Assembly (NCBI GenBank): GCA_029378245.1
Contig: JARKIF010000050.1
Location: forward strand, 124,001 to 188,000
Source of the DNA: Roridomyces roridus
Taxonomy: Eukaryota; Basidiomycota; Agaricomycetes; Agaricales; Mycenaceae
Direction: 5' to 3'
Length of the DNA stretch: 64,000 nt
This document shows, piece by piece, positions 48,296 through 60,205 of the stretch. The position numbers and the translations under genes were made by a program. Numbering within the stretch: the stretch's first letter is position 1; the number at the start of each line of letters is the position of its first letter. Below the pieces are notes generated by a model, which ran no database searches, was not told where the DNA came from, and saw nothing but the letters and a program-made list of their open reading frames with translations.

Positions 48296-50371
48296 ATGGA
48301 TGCACCCAACGCCGTCCTCGACACGCCTCTCGCCAGTGGCGCCCAATACCCCGCCGAAGTGCATGAAAGCCGGGCAGAACGCCTGAAGCGTCAACAAGCA
48401 CGGTTCCGGGACCGCGGTGGGCTATTCGTTCCCCGCGCAGACGCCGGGAAGAATAATCTGTTGGATATCTTGCTTGGGAAGAGGAAGTTGTCGGTTTCGC
48501 CTAGGAGGAGTCGAAGTCGGAGTAAGAGTCGGAGTGTGAGCGTGTCGCCGAGTAAGAGTCGGGCAGGGGCGGGGAGGAAGCGTGCAGGGTCGGCGTCGGT
48601 TGCGAAGAAGAAGACTCTGAGCGTGGGGGGCAAGGCATCCACGTCTGACGAGCAACCCGTTGCAGGTGAGTTGCCCATCGTCGTCTCCAGTTTAGTGGAA
48701 TCAGACCTTTGCCGCAGGGCCTTCTCGTTTGCCTTCTGAGACGCCCAGTAAGCCACCGAGTATTGCTCGCAAGAAGAAGTCTACAACTACACCAGCCTCC
48801 GGTTCGTGCTCTCAGTAGTGTCAATATCTACTCCGTTCTTATCATTCGCTTCCTCTCTGTAGATGCGGCTCCTGCAGCGCCCAAACGAAAAGGCCGGCCC
48901 CCCAAATCTAAACAGCCTATATCTATAGATGGTACGTGCATTTACGCGTCGTTGTACCTTATCTGAATTTCACCCCAAGAATCTACGGAGAATTCTACTA
49001 CTGCTAGACTATCCAAGACAACTACCACCAGGAAGCGCAAGGCTGCGGCTGCTCAACCCCAATCTGAGGCCGATGCTGTAGAGGAGGTGCCGACTACCAC
49101 GAAGAAACGCGTTGCGGGGAAGGCCAAGGCAGCGCCGAGGGCTGTCAAGGCCAAGACCAAGAGCAAGAGCGACCCGGATGAGGGGGAGGATGAGGTCAAG
49201 GCGTCCAGCTCCAAAGCGAAATCCAAAGTCAAGGCAACGGGTCTGTACCCATTTTCTTGATAGTAGGCGCGCAGGAACTTACGAGGTGCGACAGCAGAGC
49301 CAGTTGCTGAACGCCCGAAACGCGCGCGAGCGGTCAAACGCAGCAAGAATTACGCGGAGCATTCGGACGTAGAGGATCTTGGGTCTGAGGTCGAGGTCGA
49401 AGCGGTGCCTGCGAAGAAGAAGGCTGCCGGGGGTACCAAGGCGAAGGCGGGGCCGTCGACTTCTAAAGGGAAGGGGAAGCAACGCCCGGAGGAGGACGCA
49501 GATGAGGACGGCGCCAAACCCAAGACCAGGAGCAGGGGGAAGGCGCGCGAGGACGAGGAGGAGGAGGTCACCACAAAGGCGAAAGCCAAACCCAAGCCGA
49601 AGAAACGCTCATTACCCGATCTCGAAGAGGACGGTGGGGAGGTGGAAGATCCGCCTGCGAAGAAGAGGAGAAAAGCAGTCTCTCGACCGAAGGATGGCGC
49701 TCCCCCTGGGCGACAACGGCTGGAGGCGATTATCGAGGAGGACGAAGAGGGTGAGGACGCTGAGGTGGAGGTGGAGGAGGGAGGAGGGTCTGCGAAGGGG
49801 GTTTCGCCACCGCCTTCGCCGCCTGTTGTGAAGAAGGCTTCGGCGTCATCGAAGAAAGCGGCCAAGGATACCCCAGCAGCCGCGAATAAAAAACGACCAC
49901 GCGACAAGGGTGATGCGGAGGAAGAGGAAGCTGAGGCAGAGACGAAGGGTCGCAAGCGCGTCAAAGTCACCCCTGGTGCTGACGACGGCAAAGTCAAGGC
50001 AAAGCCGACTACGCCGAAGAAGCGCGCGCCTGCGAAACGTAGGCAAGGCTGGTGCCATCTCGAAAGAGAAAGATGAAGAGTATGCATCTTTGCTAGTTTC
50101 CCCTTTCCAAATCAACTAATTCATGCGTGCAGCGCTCCAGTATTCATTCCTTCCAGTGTGCTCAAAGAGAATGCGCCGAAAGTTGCCAAGGTGTGTGGAT
50201 CAAAGCTGGAAGCGCTCATTGTGGTCTCAACGGTCTCGACTTATGCAGGTGCTGCCTGCGACGGTCAATAGACGTCCTCCGCCCAAGAGCGTTTTGGACA
50301 GGGTGCGCGCCAATACGGGGCTGGAAGTCGTCGAGGACAATGAGCCGGATGAGTTGGACTTTCTTTCGTGA
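48296..50371 (+). CDS. Lys-rich nuclear protein with AT-hook (function unknown)
   Basis: Seven exons (48296-48665, 48718-48801, 48863-48931, 48980-49240, 49298-about 50042, 50133-50190, 50249-50371). The N-terminus has RAERLKRQQARFRDRGGLF and LLDILLGKRKLSVSP followed by SR repeats. Exon 3 contains KRKGRPPKSK, a canonical AT-hook. A very long disordered Lys/Glu/Pro section follows, with NLS-like KKRRKA and KGRKRVKV, and a conserved-looking end: PPPKSVLDRVRANTGLEVV, DNEPDELDFLS. The splice after KKRAPAKR uses either a GC donor (50043) or GTGCCA slightly later. Probably a DNA- or chromatin-associated protein. Part of its middle is mirrored in the tail of the Crinkler-like relic at 43973. Confidence 0.75.
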
Positions 50372-50529
50372 TTCCCTGGCCATGGGTCGTAGCGTAGTTT
50401 TTTAGTGTACATGTCGATTTGTATCCAGCATTTTGTCGCAAACTCTTCTTGTCGTCGAGCGCAAAGGAAGGCGAAAGAACGGCGAAGGCGAAAACGACAT
50501 TTATTTTGACGACACGGCTGGTATTCCCT

Positions 50530-50883
50530 CTAATACACGGTCAAACGGGCGGGGTAGCTCTTCTTTGGGTCCTTCTCCATCTCGGGGTTGAGGGTCGTCT
50601 GTCGGTGTTCGGTGTTCAGTAGCCAACCAAATCCAATTCCGCTGAACCCAAGACGCACCTGGGCACTACCGACGCCATCCTCCCAGGTCTGGTACCGCAG
50701 AGCGGTCAATCCCGCGTTTCTCCGCTGCGAGACGCTGAGTTTCTTGCAGCGAGTTGCGCACGGCGCGAGCGGTGATTTGGGAGTATTTGTTGAAGCTAGT
50801 GGGGTGTTGGATGTTAGATGATGGGTGGTGGTGGATGGAGGGAGTACTGACGTGAAGACGCTCCGCCAAGTTGCGCTGCTCAT
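50530..50883 (-). CDS. Mitochondrial F1F0 ATP synthase subunit epsilon (ATP15-like)
   Basis: Exons 50883-50852, 50795-50659 and 50598-50530. MSSATWRSVFT joins FNKYSQITARAVRNSLQETQ, then RLAAEKRG, LTALRYQTWEDGVGSAQ, and the end TTLNPEMEKDPKKSYPARLT. This matches the small epsilon subunit of mitochondrial F1 ATPase (the eukaryotic epsilon, not bacterial epsilon), located in the central stalk. The summed exon length is 238 nt, one too many. The extra base is in a GGG run (+ strand CCC 50711-50713): with GG the frame reads EKRGLTALRYQ. As this subunit is normally essential and single copy, a sequence error is the likeliest explanation. Confidence 0.82.
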   Translation of the reverse strand: MSSATWRSVFTSVLPPSTTTHHLTSNTPLASTNTPKSPLAPCATRCKKLSVSQRRNAGLTALRYQTWEDGVGSAQVRLGFSGIGFGWLLNTEHRQTTLNPEMEKDPKKSYPARLTVY

Positions 50884-51664
50884 CGTAGGACGACGGGTGG
50901 ATGTGAAGGTGATGGGGAGCAAATAAACAAAGTCGGGTCTTGATCCGAGTGCACCACTTACCGACTCAACTCTTTCGTCGTCTTCCTCCTGCGCCTCCCA
51001 GGGACGCGGGACGTCATTTTCACTGTTCGATCTGCTGCTGACGATGCAGTGGGTCCGAACGGCTCCTGAAGATGCAGACCCTGCTGAGAAATGCCGCCGA
51101 AGTTCAAATTCAATCGAGGAACGATTCACTGGCATCCGATGCTGCTGACGAGGCCAACTTCGGGCTCGCCCACAATGCAATGGAACTAATCTTTCTAAAT
51201 GCATCGCGCAATGTTGACAACACCGAGAATCAAGCAAGGATTGGTTACAAATCTCGACGTTTTGCGGCTTGCCCACCGAAGACTCGGATTCTCGGAGGTG
51301 GGCTAATACTCATCCACCTCTAAAAAATCTGGTCCCGCACGGAGCTCCGGCATAACAGATTCCCGGGATTTCGATACCTATTTGTCGGTTATATTCGGGT
51401 TTGCAGCTTTGCAGGGTGAGTCTCTGTGAGTCTTCCTCGTTTAGAACTCGGGAAATCGGTGAAAGCCCCCGAGTATGTAGCAATCTGATAAACATTCCGC
51501 GTATCGTCTCTGATTCTCTTCTGCAAATGAGTCAGGGGAAGCGGATCGGGCATGCCTCGGGCTCGGGGGCGCTTCATCATTCTACCGGCTCCCGCCTACT
51601 ATAAAGACGTCAATTGAGAAGACATATGAATCAAACTACACGCCCTTTTTCACGATCGACTGCA
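50884..51664. other. Divergent intergenic stretch between ATP15-like gene and MFS transporter
   Basis: No supported gene. Presumed promoters of both flanking genes. Confidence 0.3.
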
Positions 51665-53793
51665 ATGGCCAGCAAGACGACCAGAGAAACTAGCGTTGAG
51701 AGATTTGATCTGGGGGGCGATGTTGATTTGGAGGGACGACTCAGTCCAGCAGACACGTTGACGGAAAAAAGTGGAGAGGTAGCGAGTGTAAAACTCCCGG
51801 CTACTCTCGCAGCAGATGACCCCGAGAGTACGTGTTTTTCTCTTCTAACCTTTTGAACCGTTTATTCAACCACAAACTCAGATCCACGAAATTGGACTCC
51901 CGCTACGAAGATGGTGAGTCGATCCATCGGTTTCTGAGTCGAGTCGCTGACTCTCCGGTCCTAGATGGCCAATTTTGTACTATGTTCATCCGTCCTGACG
52001 TTGACGTACTCCTCTACCGCCTATGTTTGTGTTCAGCTAACCTGATTCAGTCCAATTTAACTAAACTCTGCATAGGTCGCCAGCCTTCGTACGTTGATGG
52101 AAAGATTCCATATGTCCGAAGAAGGTTTGTCTTGTTAGTCCCACCACTTGGCTTTCTCTCTGACCCAAATCCAGTCGCCATACTGGGCGTTACATTCTCT
52201 GTGTAAGCTCACATGGAAGCTTGAATTTTCTCGATCTCACAATCCACAGATTTGGCTTTGCAGCTGGCCCTCTCCTATGGGGTCCTGCTTCGGAAATATA
52301 CGGCCGGAGGGCGGTGTACATTTTGACCGGAATCGGTTTCAGCGGTAAGTTCCTTGTGGACTTCGACAAAAAATGCGTCAGGCTCATGTTCTTGTAGCCT
52401 TCAGTTGGGGCGCAGCCTTCGCACCTAATGCCGCTAGCCTACTCATCTTCCGCTTTCTACTGGGCTTCTTTGGCGCGAGCACGATAAACAACGTCCCAGC
52501 GTCCATAGGAGATTATACAACACCCAAGAATCGACTAATGTATATGATTTTGTGTAGGGTGTCTCTCGATTTCGTGATTTTCGTCATTCTCAAGCATCGT
52601 AGACGCACTCATGGCGTTCGGTGGCCCTGCTCTAGGACCGCTATTGTCCGCATTTATCCAAGATGGAGCCGGATTTCGGTGACGTCAACTTCAGATGTTC
52701 GACAGCCCGCAAAACTGACCAAACTTTCCGTAGCTGGAACCTTCGGGTGATGGCCATCTTCACAACAGTCCTCAGTATCGCAGCTGCCTGCGTACCCGAG
52801 ACACATGGACCAACGCTTCTCAAATGGCGGCTCGCGAAAGAGGGCAAGGCGCCACCCTCGCCCACATTCAGCACCATTGCCTCCTGTGTTCGCAGCCGCA
52901 CTCGCCCGGCCTGTCCTATACCTCTTCACAGAGCCTGTCGTCATGGTCATTTCCATCTATCTCAGCGTCTTGTATGGTATCCTTTACGGATTCTTCGAGG
53001 CATTTACTGGTGTGTTGATTTGACTTGACTCAACGCAACTCTAAACAATGTATTCTAGTCGTATTTCTCGAAATCCGCGGTTTCTCGAGCTAAATCGTAC
53101 GGATTGACGTTTATTTCTCTCGGGCTTGGATTTCTTACGGGCTTGTGTCCTGCTCGCCACAATTGGCCGTGAGTCAATCTTGGTCTCTGGTTCAAACTGC
53201 GGGTCTGATGTTCAATTCAGAAACATTGTACATGAAGAGCGTCAAGGCTGATGCTGCACGCGGCATGCCCCCTCAACCGGAAGCCCGTCTAGCTCTAGCG
53301 TATTACGGCGCAATCCTCTCACCAATCTCCCTCTTCATCTTTGCGTGGACAGCTCCGTTCAAACACGTCCATTGGATCGCACCCTGCATCGGCGAATTCC
53401 TCTTTGCATGCAGCATGCTCCTCATCTTCACCGGTTTCATACCCTACCTCGTCGACTGCTACGGGATGACCGCCGCTAGCGCCCTCGCAGCTGGTATGGC
53501 CAGCCGCGCGCTGGTGGGGAGCATCTTCCCTCTGTTCTCGCTTCAAATGTATCACGGAATGACGGTGCAAGGGTGCGGCGTCTCTTCTCGCTGGAATTTC
53601 GTGTTTGCTTGCGCCGATACCGTTTGTGTTTCGGGTGTATGGGAGGAGGATACGTAGGAGGAGTGCGTATGCGGCGGGCCGAGTGAGTCGGAGTTTCGGC
53701 TTTGAATTCAAGTTGGATTGGGGACTCGGATACACTAGATGGAAGCGCCGAAGCGCGAGAGCAGGGAACGTCGAGAATGCTTGCTCGTCATGA
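51665..53793 (+). CDS. MFS transporter (DHA1 drug:H+ antiporter type)
   Basis: Starts MASKTTRETSVERFDLGG (an alternative Met lies at 51626). After an acidic N-terminus, NPRNWTPATKM is the family entry motif before TM1. Then VASLRTLMERFHMSE, FGFAAGPLLWGPASEIYGRR with the MFS motif A region, and SWGAAFAPNAASLLIFRFLL then GFFGASTINNVPASIGDY, containing the antiporter C-motif area. GPALGPLLSAFIQD, VPETHGPTLLKWRLAKE and C-terminal TMs (YGAILSPISLFIFAWTA and following) complete it. About eight introns. One extra G in GGG at 53571-53573 shifts the frame before SLLAGISCLLAPIPF. As it is a homopolymer and the rest is clean, the gene may be functional. Such proteins export toxic compounds or metabolites. 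Confidence 0.82.
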
Positions 53794-53954
53794 TTAATGA
53801 CTTTCAGCGCAGCTGGAGGGAAGGTGTGGAGTGCAGCTCGTAATTTACTGCGCCTAACGCTTCACGAATGGAATATAGAACATACTTAATACTGTGAGGG
53901 TTTACCGAAATTGCGGGTGTCATTGACGCGTTGATGGACACTGGAAAATTTATG

Positions 53955-54165
53955 GTCGTTACCGACTATTCGAAGCCCAGTGTACAAAATATCTGGTATC
54001 CAGAGCCGTTGGTTCATGGGCTATACCCCAATCTTCAACAGTCCCTGCATTTGGGCGACAATGTTCGCTTGATGAAAGTCCTTTCGAGCTTCTCCAAATG
54101 CGAGAGAGCGAGCAGTCGTTTCAGGGAGGCTTTCCCTGTCAGTCCAGGGACAAAGAACGCATCTT
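53955..54165 (+). pseudogene. STAND TPR-region fragment
   Basis: The frame at 53931 contains QSLHLGDNVRLMKVLSSFSK followed by CERASSRFREAFPV. It corresponds to the STAND2 segment SSDNARLMKALSKFSLCER. No NB-ARC or other TPR part adjoins it. It is immediately followed by the segment that is inverted relative to 26288-26390, next to the end of STAND2, so this looks like a captured piece of a STAND2-like locus. Confidence 0.6.
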
Positions 54166-54215
54166 AAGGGCGCGTCTGATCCGGTCGTCATCACTGGGAT
54201 ATGAGCCATCACATG
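54115..54215 (-). repeat. Inverted copy of the segment at 26288-26390
   Basis: On the minus strand this reads ATGGCTCATATCCCAGTGAT onward, then GATC-GACGCG and TTCTTTGTCCCTGGACTGAC-type sequence, the same as the plus strand at about 26294-26370. One copy lies beside the 3' end of STAND2, the other just upstream of STAND3. Together they indicate a rearranged duplication. I see no coding function. Confidence 0.6.
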
Positions 54216-54747
54216 ACGGCGTCTTCTCCTTACCTTTCACCACGAGCAACGTTAATTGCATTATTATCCCCCGCTCACAGCTTGACCACTCCACCTACAG
54301 CCGCTGCGTCTTGTTTCTAAATCTCATCGCTTGATGAACTCTACCGAAGCTATTGAGGTCAAAGCTGTGGTCGACTACTACTACTAAGTACCCTGCAGTC
54401 TCAGCTGTAGTCTTACCAGGTGTTTCACTCCTTCGAACCTGATTAATGGAGGATCTCACCGCAGGTTCCTCGGCTGTGGAGCCTCGCGGCAGCTCAATGC
54501 CCCCGTCGGCCACTGGCCACCGAATCATCGAGGACTCAAAGGACCGAGGTAACTTATAAGCGACATGGTGCGTCGTCATGCGTCATGCTCGGCAAAAAAC
54601 AATACAGTGGGGTGCTCCGGAGTCCGAGCGATGCCTCGCGACGCGCTAAAACTTGATGCGATGCCGTGTCGCATTCTGTATTTCACCGAGCACCGCGATA
54701 AAAGTCACCAACAGTCGAGAAGTCTACGATTACAATTCTGCACTCCC

Positions 54748-57700
54748 ATGCCAAAGGTTTTCTTTCCGACAACACCAGAGAAGGCGACCGTCGCGGCTTC
54801 CCTCGTGCATCGTGTCAAGACCGCTGCGACTACGCTGAGACTACTCGCCGACTCGAGTTCTATTCCGTACATTAAAGTTGTCTCTGGAGCATCTCTCTTG
54901 ATCGTCGAAACGATTCAGGTGTGAAATCTTCAACTTCTGCTGACCAGTTAGTGATTTGCATCGCAGAGTCAAGGAGGAGCACCGAACTCTGGTCGAACGA
55001 ATTGACCACCTGTTGGCCATCGTCATTGAATTATGCTTCAAAACTCCGGTGGCTTTTCCACCTTCACTCTTGGAGGCTATGGGGAAGTTTGCCGAGTGAG
55101 TTTAACCGCCTTCATTTCTTGAGCTCGAGTCGAACTTTCTAGGACTCTACAGAAGATTGAATCGTATCTACGGGTCCAGCAGGAGCAGGGCCGGTTCAAG
55201 CTTTTCCTGCAACAGCAGGAAAGAGCTACACGATTGGCAGATTGTCGCAAGGGATTGGAAGATGCTCTCAACACATTCACGGTATGGAGTTTTTCGCACA
55301 CAAGAAATTGATCTGACCGCTCTTTTCAGAGAGAGAACGGTCTTTCCGCGATGTTGAACATTACAAACATGCATTTTGACTCGGAACGAAGGCAGCCGCG
55401 CTGGTGAAGATGGTATCCGATAGTTGTTCAACGACGGAGAGCTCGATTGTAAGTGTACTTGAAGTTCAGGTATCTTGAACTGAGTTTTGCAGAATTCTGC
55501 TAGTTTTATCGGTTCTTCGATGATGCCGCCTGGACCGCCGCAAATATTCCACGGCCGCCAGTCGGAGCTCGAAACTCTGATAGCACAGCTGCAGTCCGAC
55601 TGTCCACGCATAGCGCTCCTAGGGCCCGGCGGGATAGGGAAGTGGTACTAGATAATTTTGAGACGCCTTGGGAGCCCATCATGTCCCGGCCAAAAATCGA
55701 AGAGTTCATATCGCTCTTGGCTGACATGTCCAATGTTGCTTTCTTGGTGAGTAACCCTCAACATATTCGCTTCTCAAACTTCAACTAATTTTACAGGTGA
55801 CGATGCGAGGCCAAGAACGCCCGTCGAACATTCTGTGGACTCGTCCATTCATTCCGCCACTCGAACCTCTGAGCTTTGATGCAGCCCATAGCACGTTCAT
55901 GGACATCACGGACGCGAACGAGCAAGACGCCATCCACATCGCCGAGCTTTTGTCGTTGAGCGGTAATTTACCGCTCGCAGTCACGCTCGTAGCCTCAGTA
56001 GCCTTGTCCGAGGGCTGCCAGACCGTTCTGTCTCGGTGGAAGCAGGAGAGGAACATTTCCCCCTTGTCTGACGGATTCGACAAGCACACGAGTCTCGAGA
56101 CATCGCTCCGGCTTTCCCTTTCGAGCCCTCGTATCAGCTCTCGACCCGGGGCTCTGCAGCTTCTCAGTCTCCTCTCCCTACTTCCCGATTGAATCTCGGA
56201 CGCTGATTTGACCCACTACGCACCTCCGATTCCTGATATGTTGCAATCGAAGAGCGTGTTGCTGGGGACTTCTCTCGCGTACATGGACGCGACGCGACTC
56301 AAGGTGCTATCCCCCGTCCGCGAGATCATTCTCAAAATCCACCCTCCGGCGCACGCGTTGCTTTCCCCTCTGCGAGCCCACTGGGACAGTCTGCTCAAGC
56401 TCTGGCGGACATACGAGATGCCGTCGGGCGACTTGGTTCCTCGAGTCCTGGAAAATATCGGTAATTACTCCACTGTGCTCAAGTACCAGGCGCCAATTGT
56501 TTGCGGCAGTGACCTGAAGGACGTCGTATACCAATTGATATATCTTGAAGAGTTCCTTCGTCAGTTGCACGGCACAAGACCCCTCCTCCCGGATATTCGA
56601 TCCAGTCTGGGACGCCTTGCGGACGACCGAGTGCACGCATATTACATCTCCCATCTTCTCGGTGGGCAAGAGAATATCTGCCCGACAGAAGCGTCCAAAC
56701 TGATTGAGAGAGGGAGGCACTTTTCTCGGCTTGCGGACGATACGGGGCTGGAAGGTACCGTATACTCCAATTCCCTAGTTCCACTACTGAATAACCGCGC
56801 CCAGTTCAAATCAATCGAGCCGCAGCTATATATTATCTGCGCCTCGGTGACATGAGCAGAGCAACCGCCTACGCTAAAGCTTCGGTTACCCTGGCGGAGA
56901 AGTTGTCCGACAACCTCCTTTTGACGCGAACTCTGCACAGATTAGCTACGTGCGAACGAGTGACTGGCAACTTCGGGGAGGCATTGGTGTTGGCCCGTAG
57001 GGCGCAATATTTTGCAGGGCGGATCGGAAATTTCCAACACGCGACGCAAGCACTGCAGGAAGAGTCACGATGCTTGGTTGACCTCGGTTTTTACTCCGAG
57101 GCCGTTGACATTTGCAGTCGCGCGTTGCAGCTGGTGATTGCTGGTGGATGCGAAGGGACGCAGCATCATATCGGCGTACTCGACCTCCAAGCAGACATTC
57201 AACTGCAAAAGACTGCCTACGAGGATTGTCGACAAACGCACGAATTGATTTTGAAGCACACGTCTCCCGATAAATCGGCCCTCTTCCACGCCAACTCCCT
57301 CATGACCATCGCAGGTATCGACGTCGACCTCGGCGCCTTCACTTCCGTGGATGAGGTGCGAGCTGCACTCGACTTGCCCCAGCGCATTTTTCGCGATCGT
57401 GGATATCTGCGCGGGCTCCCTAAATGCGACAAACTTGTCGCAGATTTTCTGCTCAAGCAAGGTCGACGAAGGGAAGCCGCCGAAATTTACGAGAAATGTC
57501 TGCGAGATCCTCGAGGAAATGACGTGGAGACCTTTCCCGCTTGTCTCCTCAAACTGGGGGATATCACACTTTGGCCGGGCGAGGTCATGGCCACAACGCG
57601 ATGGGCAGTGACTTACCTTGCCTACGGAAGGACGACTGGGAGTGTCCCGATTGTGACATGGGCGTTTCGACTTTGGAGTGATATTTTTCGGAACGAGGGC

Positions 57701-57808
57701 GATGAACAAACATCCCAGGCACTTTTCCGGGTGGCGTTGGAAGAGTTTACGAGGATGGGTGTCATTCGTGGACGAGACGAGTGTCTTTCGCGGCTGAGTG
57801 GAATTTGA
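54748..57808 (+). pseudogene. STAND3: NB-ARC/TPR NLR-like gene, broken in the P-loop region
   Basis: Starts MPKVFFPTTPEKATVAASLV. The first intron must use the donor two bases further on (GTGTGAAA; exon 1 ends 54920) to stay in frame: ETIQV-VKEEHRTL. The helical domain is complete (IDHLLAIVIELC, ETLQKIESYLRVQQEQGRF). The NB-ARC starts FHGRQSELE, LLGPGGIGK, and at about 55642 jumps straight to LDNFETPW. That deletes about 200 nt, including the P-loop Thr/Ser and the following motifs, and changes the frame. TGA at 56190-56192 replaces a Gly codon (LPD-stop-ISDADL), and one G is missing near 55395. The remaining TPR region (56811-57808) is intact and the best conserved of the three. Nucleotide binding cannot occur in this product. 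Confidence 0.85.
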
Positions 57809-57967
57809 ACACGGGAGCCATTAATAATAATAATAATGCCCGCGAGTAACGCCCACCCAAGACTCTCAAGGAGGCGACCTGAGTTTGTAGTATTGAGTCT
57901 AAAGGGTTTATTTAATACAAGTGGGCCGTCGATGAACATAAGTGTCTATTGCACCCCAGCTCAAAAC

Positions 57968-59215
57968 TCATCCAAACCTCGGCTTGACCTCCTTCTCCAA
58001 AAACTCCTCGATCGTACCAAACTTGACGCCGAGAGCGACCAAGTCGGGGTTCGGTACGGGCGTAGCAGTGTACAAGCCGCTGTACTCTGCATGTGCGGCG
58101 TACTGGAGCGATATGTGTGTGAATGAACGCGACAAGTCGAGAAACAAAACGACACGCACCATCTCGTCCATGAAAATCATTCCCGAGTCAGGAGCAGTCG
58201 TAAACGTCACCTCAACGCCCAACGCTATCCAAATATCGGTCATGTTGTGATCAGAAAATGACAATCAAGTTTGAACGCACCCTTCCCCGTCCGCTTTGCC
58301 AAATCCGCAAAAGAAGTCGCCTCATTCACAAGCGGGTAGGTCTTGCCCACGACAGACGCATCGCCCTTGTCGAGGTATGCGTGCAGGATCGCGAGTGTAG
58401 CAGCGGGCACCTCGCGCCCAACCCAGGTGAATTCTTCGATATCTTTTGGCGTGTACTTTTGAATAGCAACGTCGAAGCCGGTGGGTATTTTCTTGAGAAG
58501 TCCGAATCTGATCATTATGATAAGACAGACTGAGTTGAACTTCGAGTTGGAGGATGTACACACTTCCAGTAATTTTCGAGAAACGCGCCGAGGTGGAGGA
58601 ATGCGTGTGGGATGCCCGTGGCTTGGATATGTTCTTCGATTGCGGGTTTGGCTGAGAGGGATATTCAACATTTATGCCAGCAAGACCACCCGGAAAGCTT
58701 ACATTCATACTGGAAGCAATTCGCGTACTTGCCACCAGAGATTTTCTTGATACTCGGAAGAGAGCTGCACATTTGTCAGCCAAACAGATCTCATCCAAAA
58801 GGAAAAATTGAACGCACGTCAAAACGATAAACTTGATGCCCCCAACTTCCTTGGCCGCCTCAGCGATATTCTTCCCCTGCGTAACCTCGTCCTGAATGAC
58901 GCCGTCAACCTCGACGGGCATCATCGGCACAGTAACCTTCAAGTCGTCAGCATCTCGAAAAGTGCAGCGCAAAAAAAGTGAACAAACGATGAAAACAGCC
59001 TCGCTTCCCTGCAACGCGCCCCCAAGCGAAGCCTTGTCCAGCGGATCGGCCTTGACAACCTCCACACCCCTTGCTTCGAGTTTCTTCGCAGCCTCGCTGT
59101 CGACATCCCGAGTGATGGCGCGGGGAGTGAAAGTCCCGCCCGCGAGGAGAGCGTCGATGACAGAGCCGCCTTGAAGGCCAGTCGCGCCGAATACAGAGAC
59201 GATACGAGGAGCCAT
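57968..59215 (-). CDS. NmrA-like family NAD(P)-binding protein
   Basis: Seven exons (59215-58988, 58936-58818, 58764-58703, 58651-58564, 58507-58281, 58224-58160, 58102-57968) sum to 924 nt, 307 residues, with no frame problems. MAPRIVSVFGATGLQGGSVI carries the GxxGxxG dinucleotide-binding motif of atypical SDRs. EARGVEVVKADPLDKASL, AEAAKEVGGIKFIVLTS, IQATGIPHAFLHLGAFLENY and EFTWVGREVPAATLAI match NmrA-like (HSCARG-type) proteins. Such proteins sense the NADP/NADPH state or act as redox-responsive regulators; the catalytic YxxxK is not evident, as usual for the group. It lies tail-to-tail with STAND3 (160 bp). Confidence 0.88.
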
Positions 59216-59728
59216 TAAATTCGAACTTGGACTCTTGGAGTGTAGTGGAGTGGAGCGGATTTCTGAGGGAAATGGCGCGTCGACGCGTTGGTTTATAAAG
59301 GGCAGATCGACGGATGTGCGGAGGTGGGTTGAAATCGATTTAACCGAATGCTTTGTAAGTTCAAGGATTGATCTCCCGAAGATTTGTCAATTTCAGCTAC
59401 GTCACCTCAACGGTGATGGGTTGACCGCGTTTGAGCTCGGTAGAAAGTTGCGGAGAACATGGAAGAATCTGCTTGCCGTGTATGCATGTTGGGAAATGAG
59501 CATTCGGCACATAGCCGCCTCGGCGATGCCTCTGGTAATTAGTAACCTTCGACTCACCTCGACTCAGAATTACTTATGGAACACTTAGTAAGAATATTTC
59601 TCATATGACTCACGACTTGACTCACAGGATAGTATATATACGGTAGTTACAGAGGGAGTTCCTCACGAGCTTGTACCACCCGGCCTCACGGCCACCGTGT
59701 AAATCTTATTCTCATTAATTGGATATCA
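59216..59728. promoter_or_regulatory. Upstream region of the NmrA-like gene
   Basis: No supported gene. A frame of 117 codons at 59235 has no recognisable content. The region ends at the left inverted repeat of the MITE-like element. Confidence 0.3.
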
Positions 59729-60205
59729 GTGTGAACGCCAAGGGGGTACCATGATAAGAAATTTCCTATTAAAGGGGGGGAGGGGGGGGTCCCTTGGATG
59801 GCTGAAAAAAAAGTTTTGTACCAACTTCTGGCAGAGCAGTAGAATGGCTCTCCTGGCAAGAACTGGTGCAGAAACACAATTTCAGGCAATTTTCCGTTGC
59901 ACCAGTCAGAAAAGTCACGTGAGTATATGATCACGTGCTGACGTGATGTGGTGGGACATCATCAGATATATGTTGCTCGATAATGGGCGTTTCTTCCTTC
60001 TGAAGTCAATTGGAGGACACGGGAATAGTTCTGCACCCTACACCAGCCAACAGCAGGCGAAAATCACTAAAATCACCACGATAGGGGCTTCCCAAAAAGG
60101 AAATTTCCTCTTTGGGAGGGGGGGAGGGTAGGCCAATCTGCTCGAGAAAAAAAATTCGGGGTGTAGTACGGCTCGCTTATCGTGGTACCCCCTTGGTGAA
60201 CGCAC
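59729..60205. mobile_element. MITE-like element with ~30-bp terminal inverted repeats
   Basis: The left end reads GTGTGAACGCCAAGGGGGTA followed by CCATGATAAG. The right end (60176-60205) read on the minus strand is GTGCGTTCACCAAGGGGGTA followed by CCACGATAAG. I count 25 of 30 matches. The 477-bp interior has no gene, contains G-rich runs (59775-59790 and 60110-60130) next to AAATTTCCT motifs at both sides, and a CACGTGA/TCACGTG palindromic stretch (about 59917-59945). Size, TIRs and lack of coding fit a non-autonomous DNA transposon (MITE). I cannot recognise a clear target-site duplication. Confidence 0.6.

Noticed and set aside
49350..50087. 245-residue Ser/Pro/Ala-rich minus-strand frame
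   Set aside because: Mirror of the Lys/Glu-rich nuclear protein; composition explained by the opposite strand.
54919..54967. Frameshift at the first intron of STAND3
   Set aside because: Using the donor two bases downstream (GTGTGAAA) restores ETIQV-VKEEH, so this point is not evidence of decay; other lesions are.
59700..60205. Coding capacity (transposase) in the TIR element
   Set aside because: Only short frames with no recognisable motif; consistent with a non-autonomous element.
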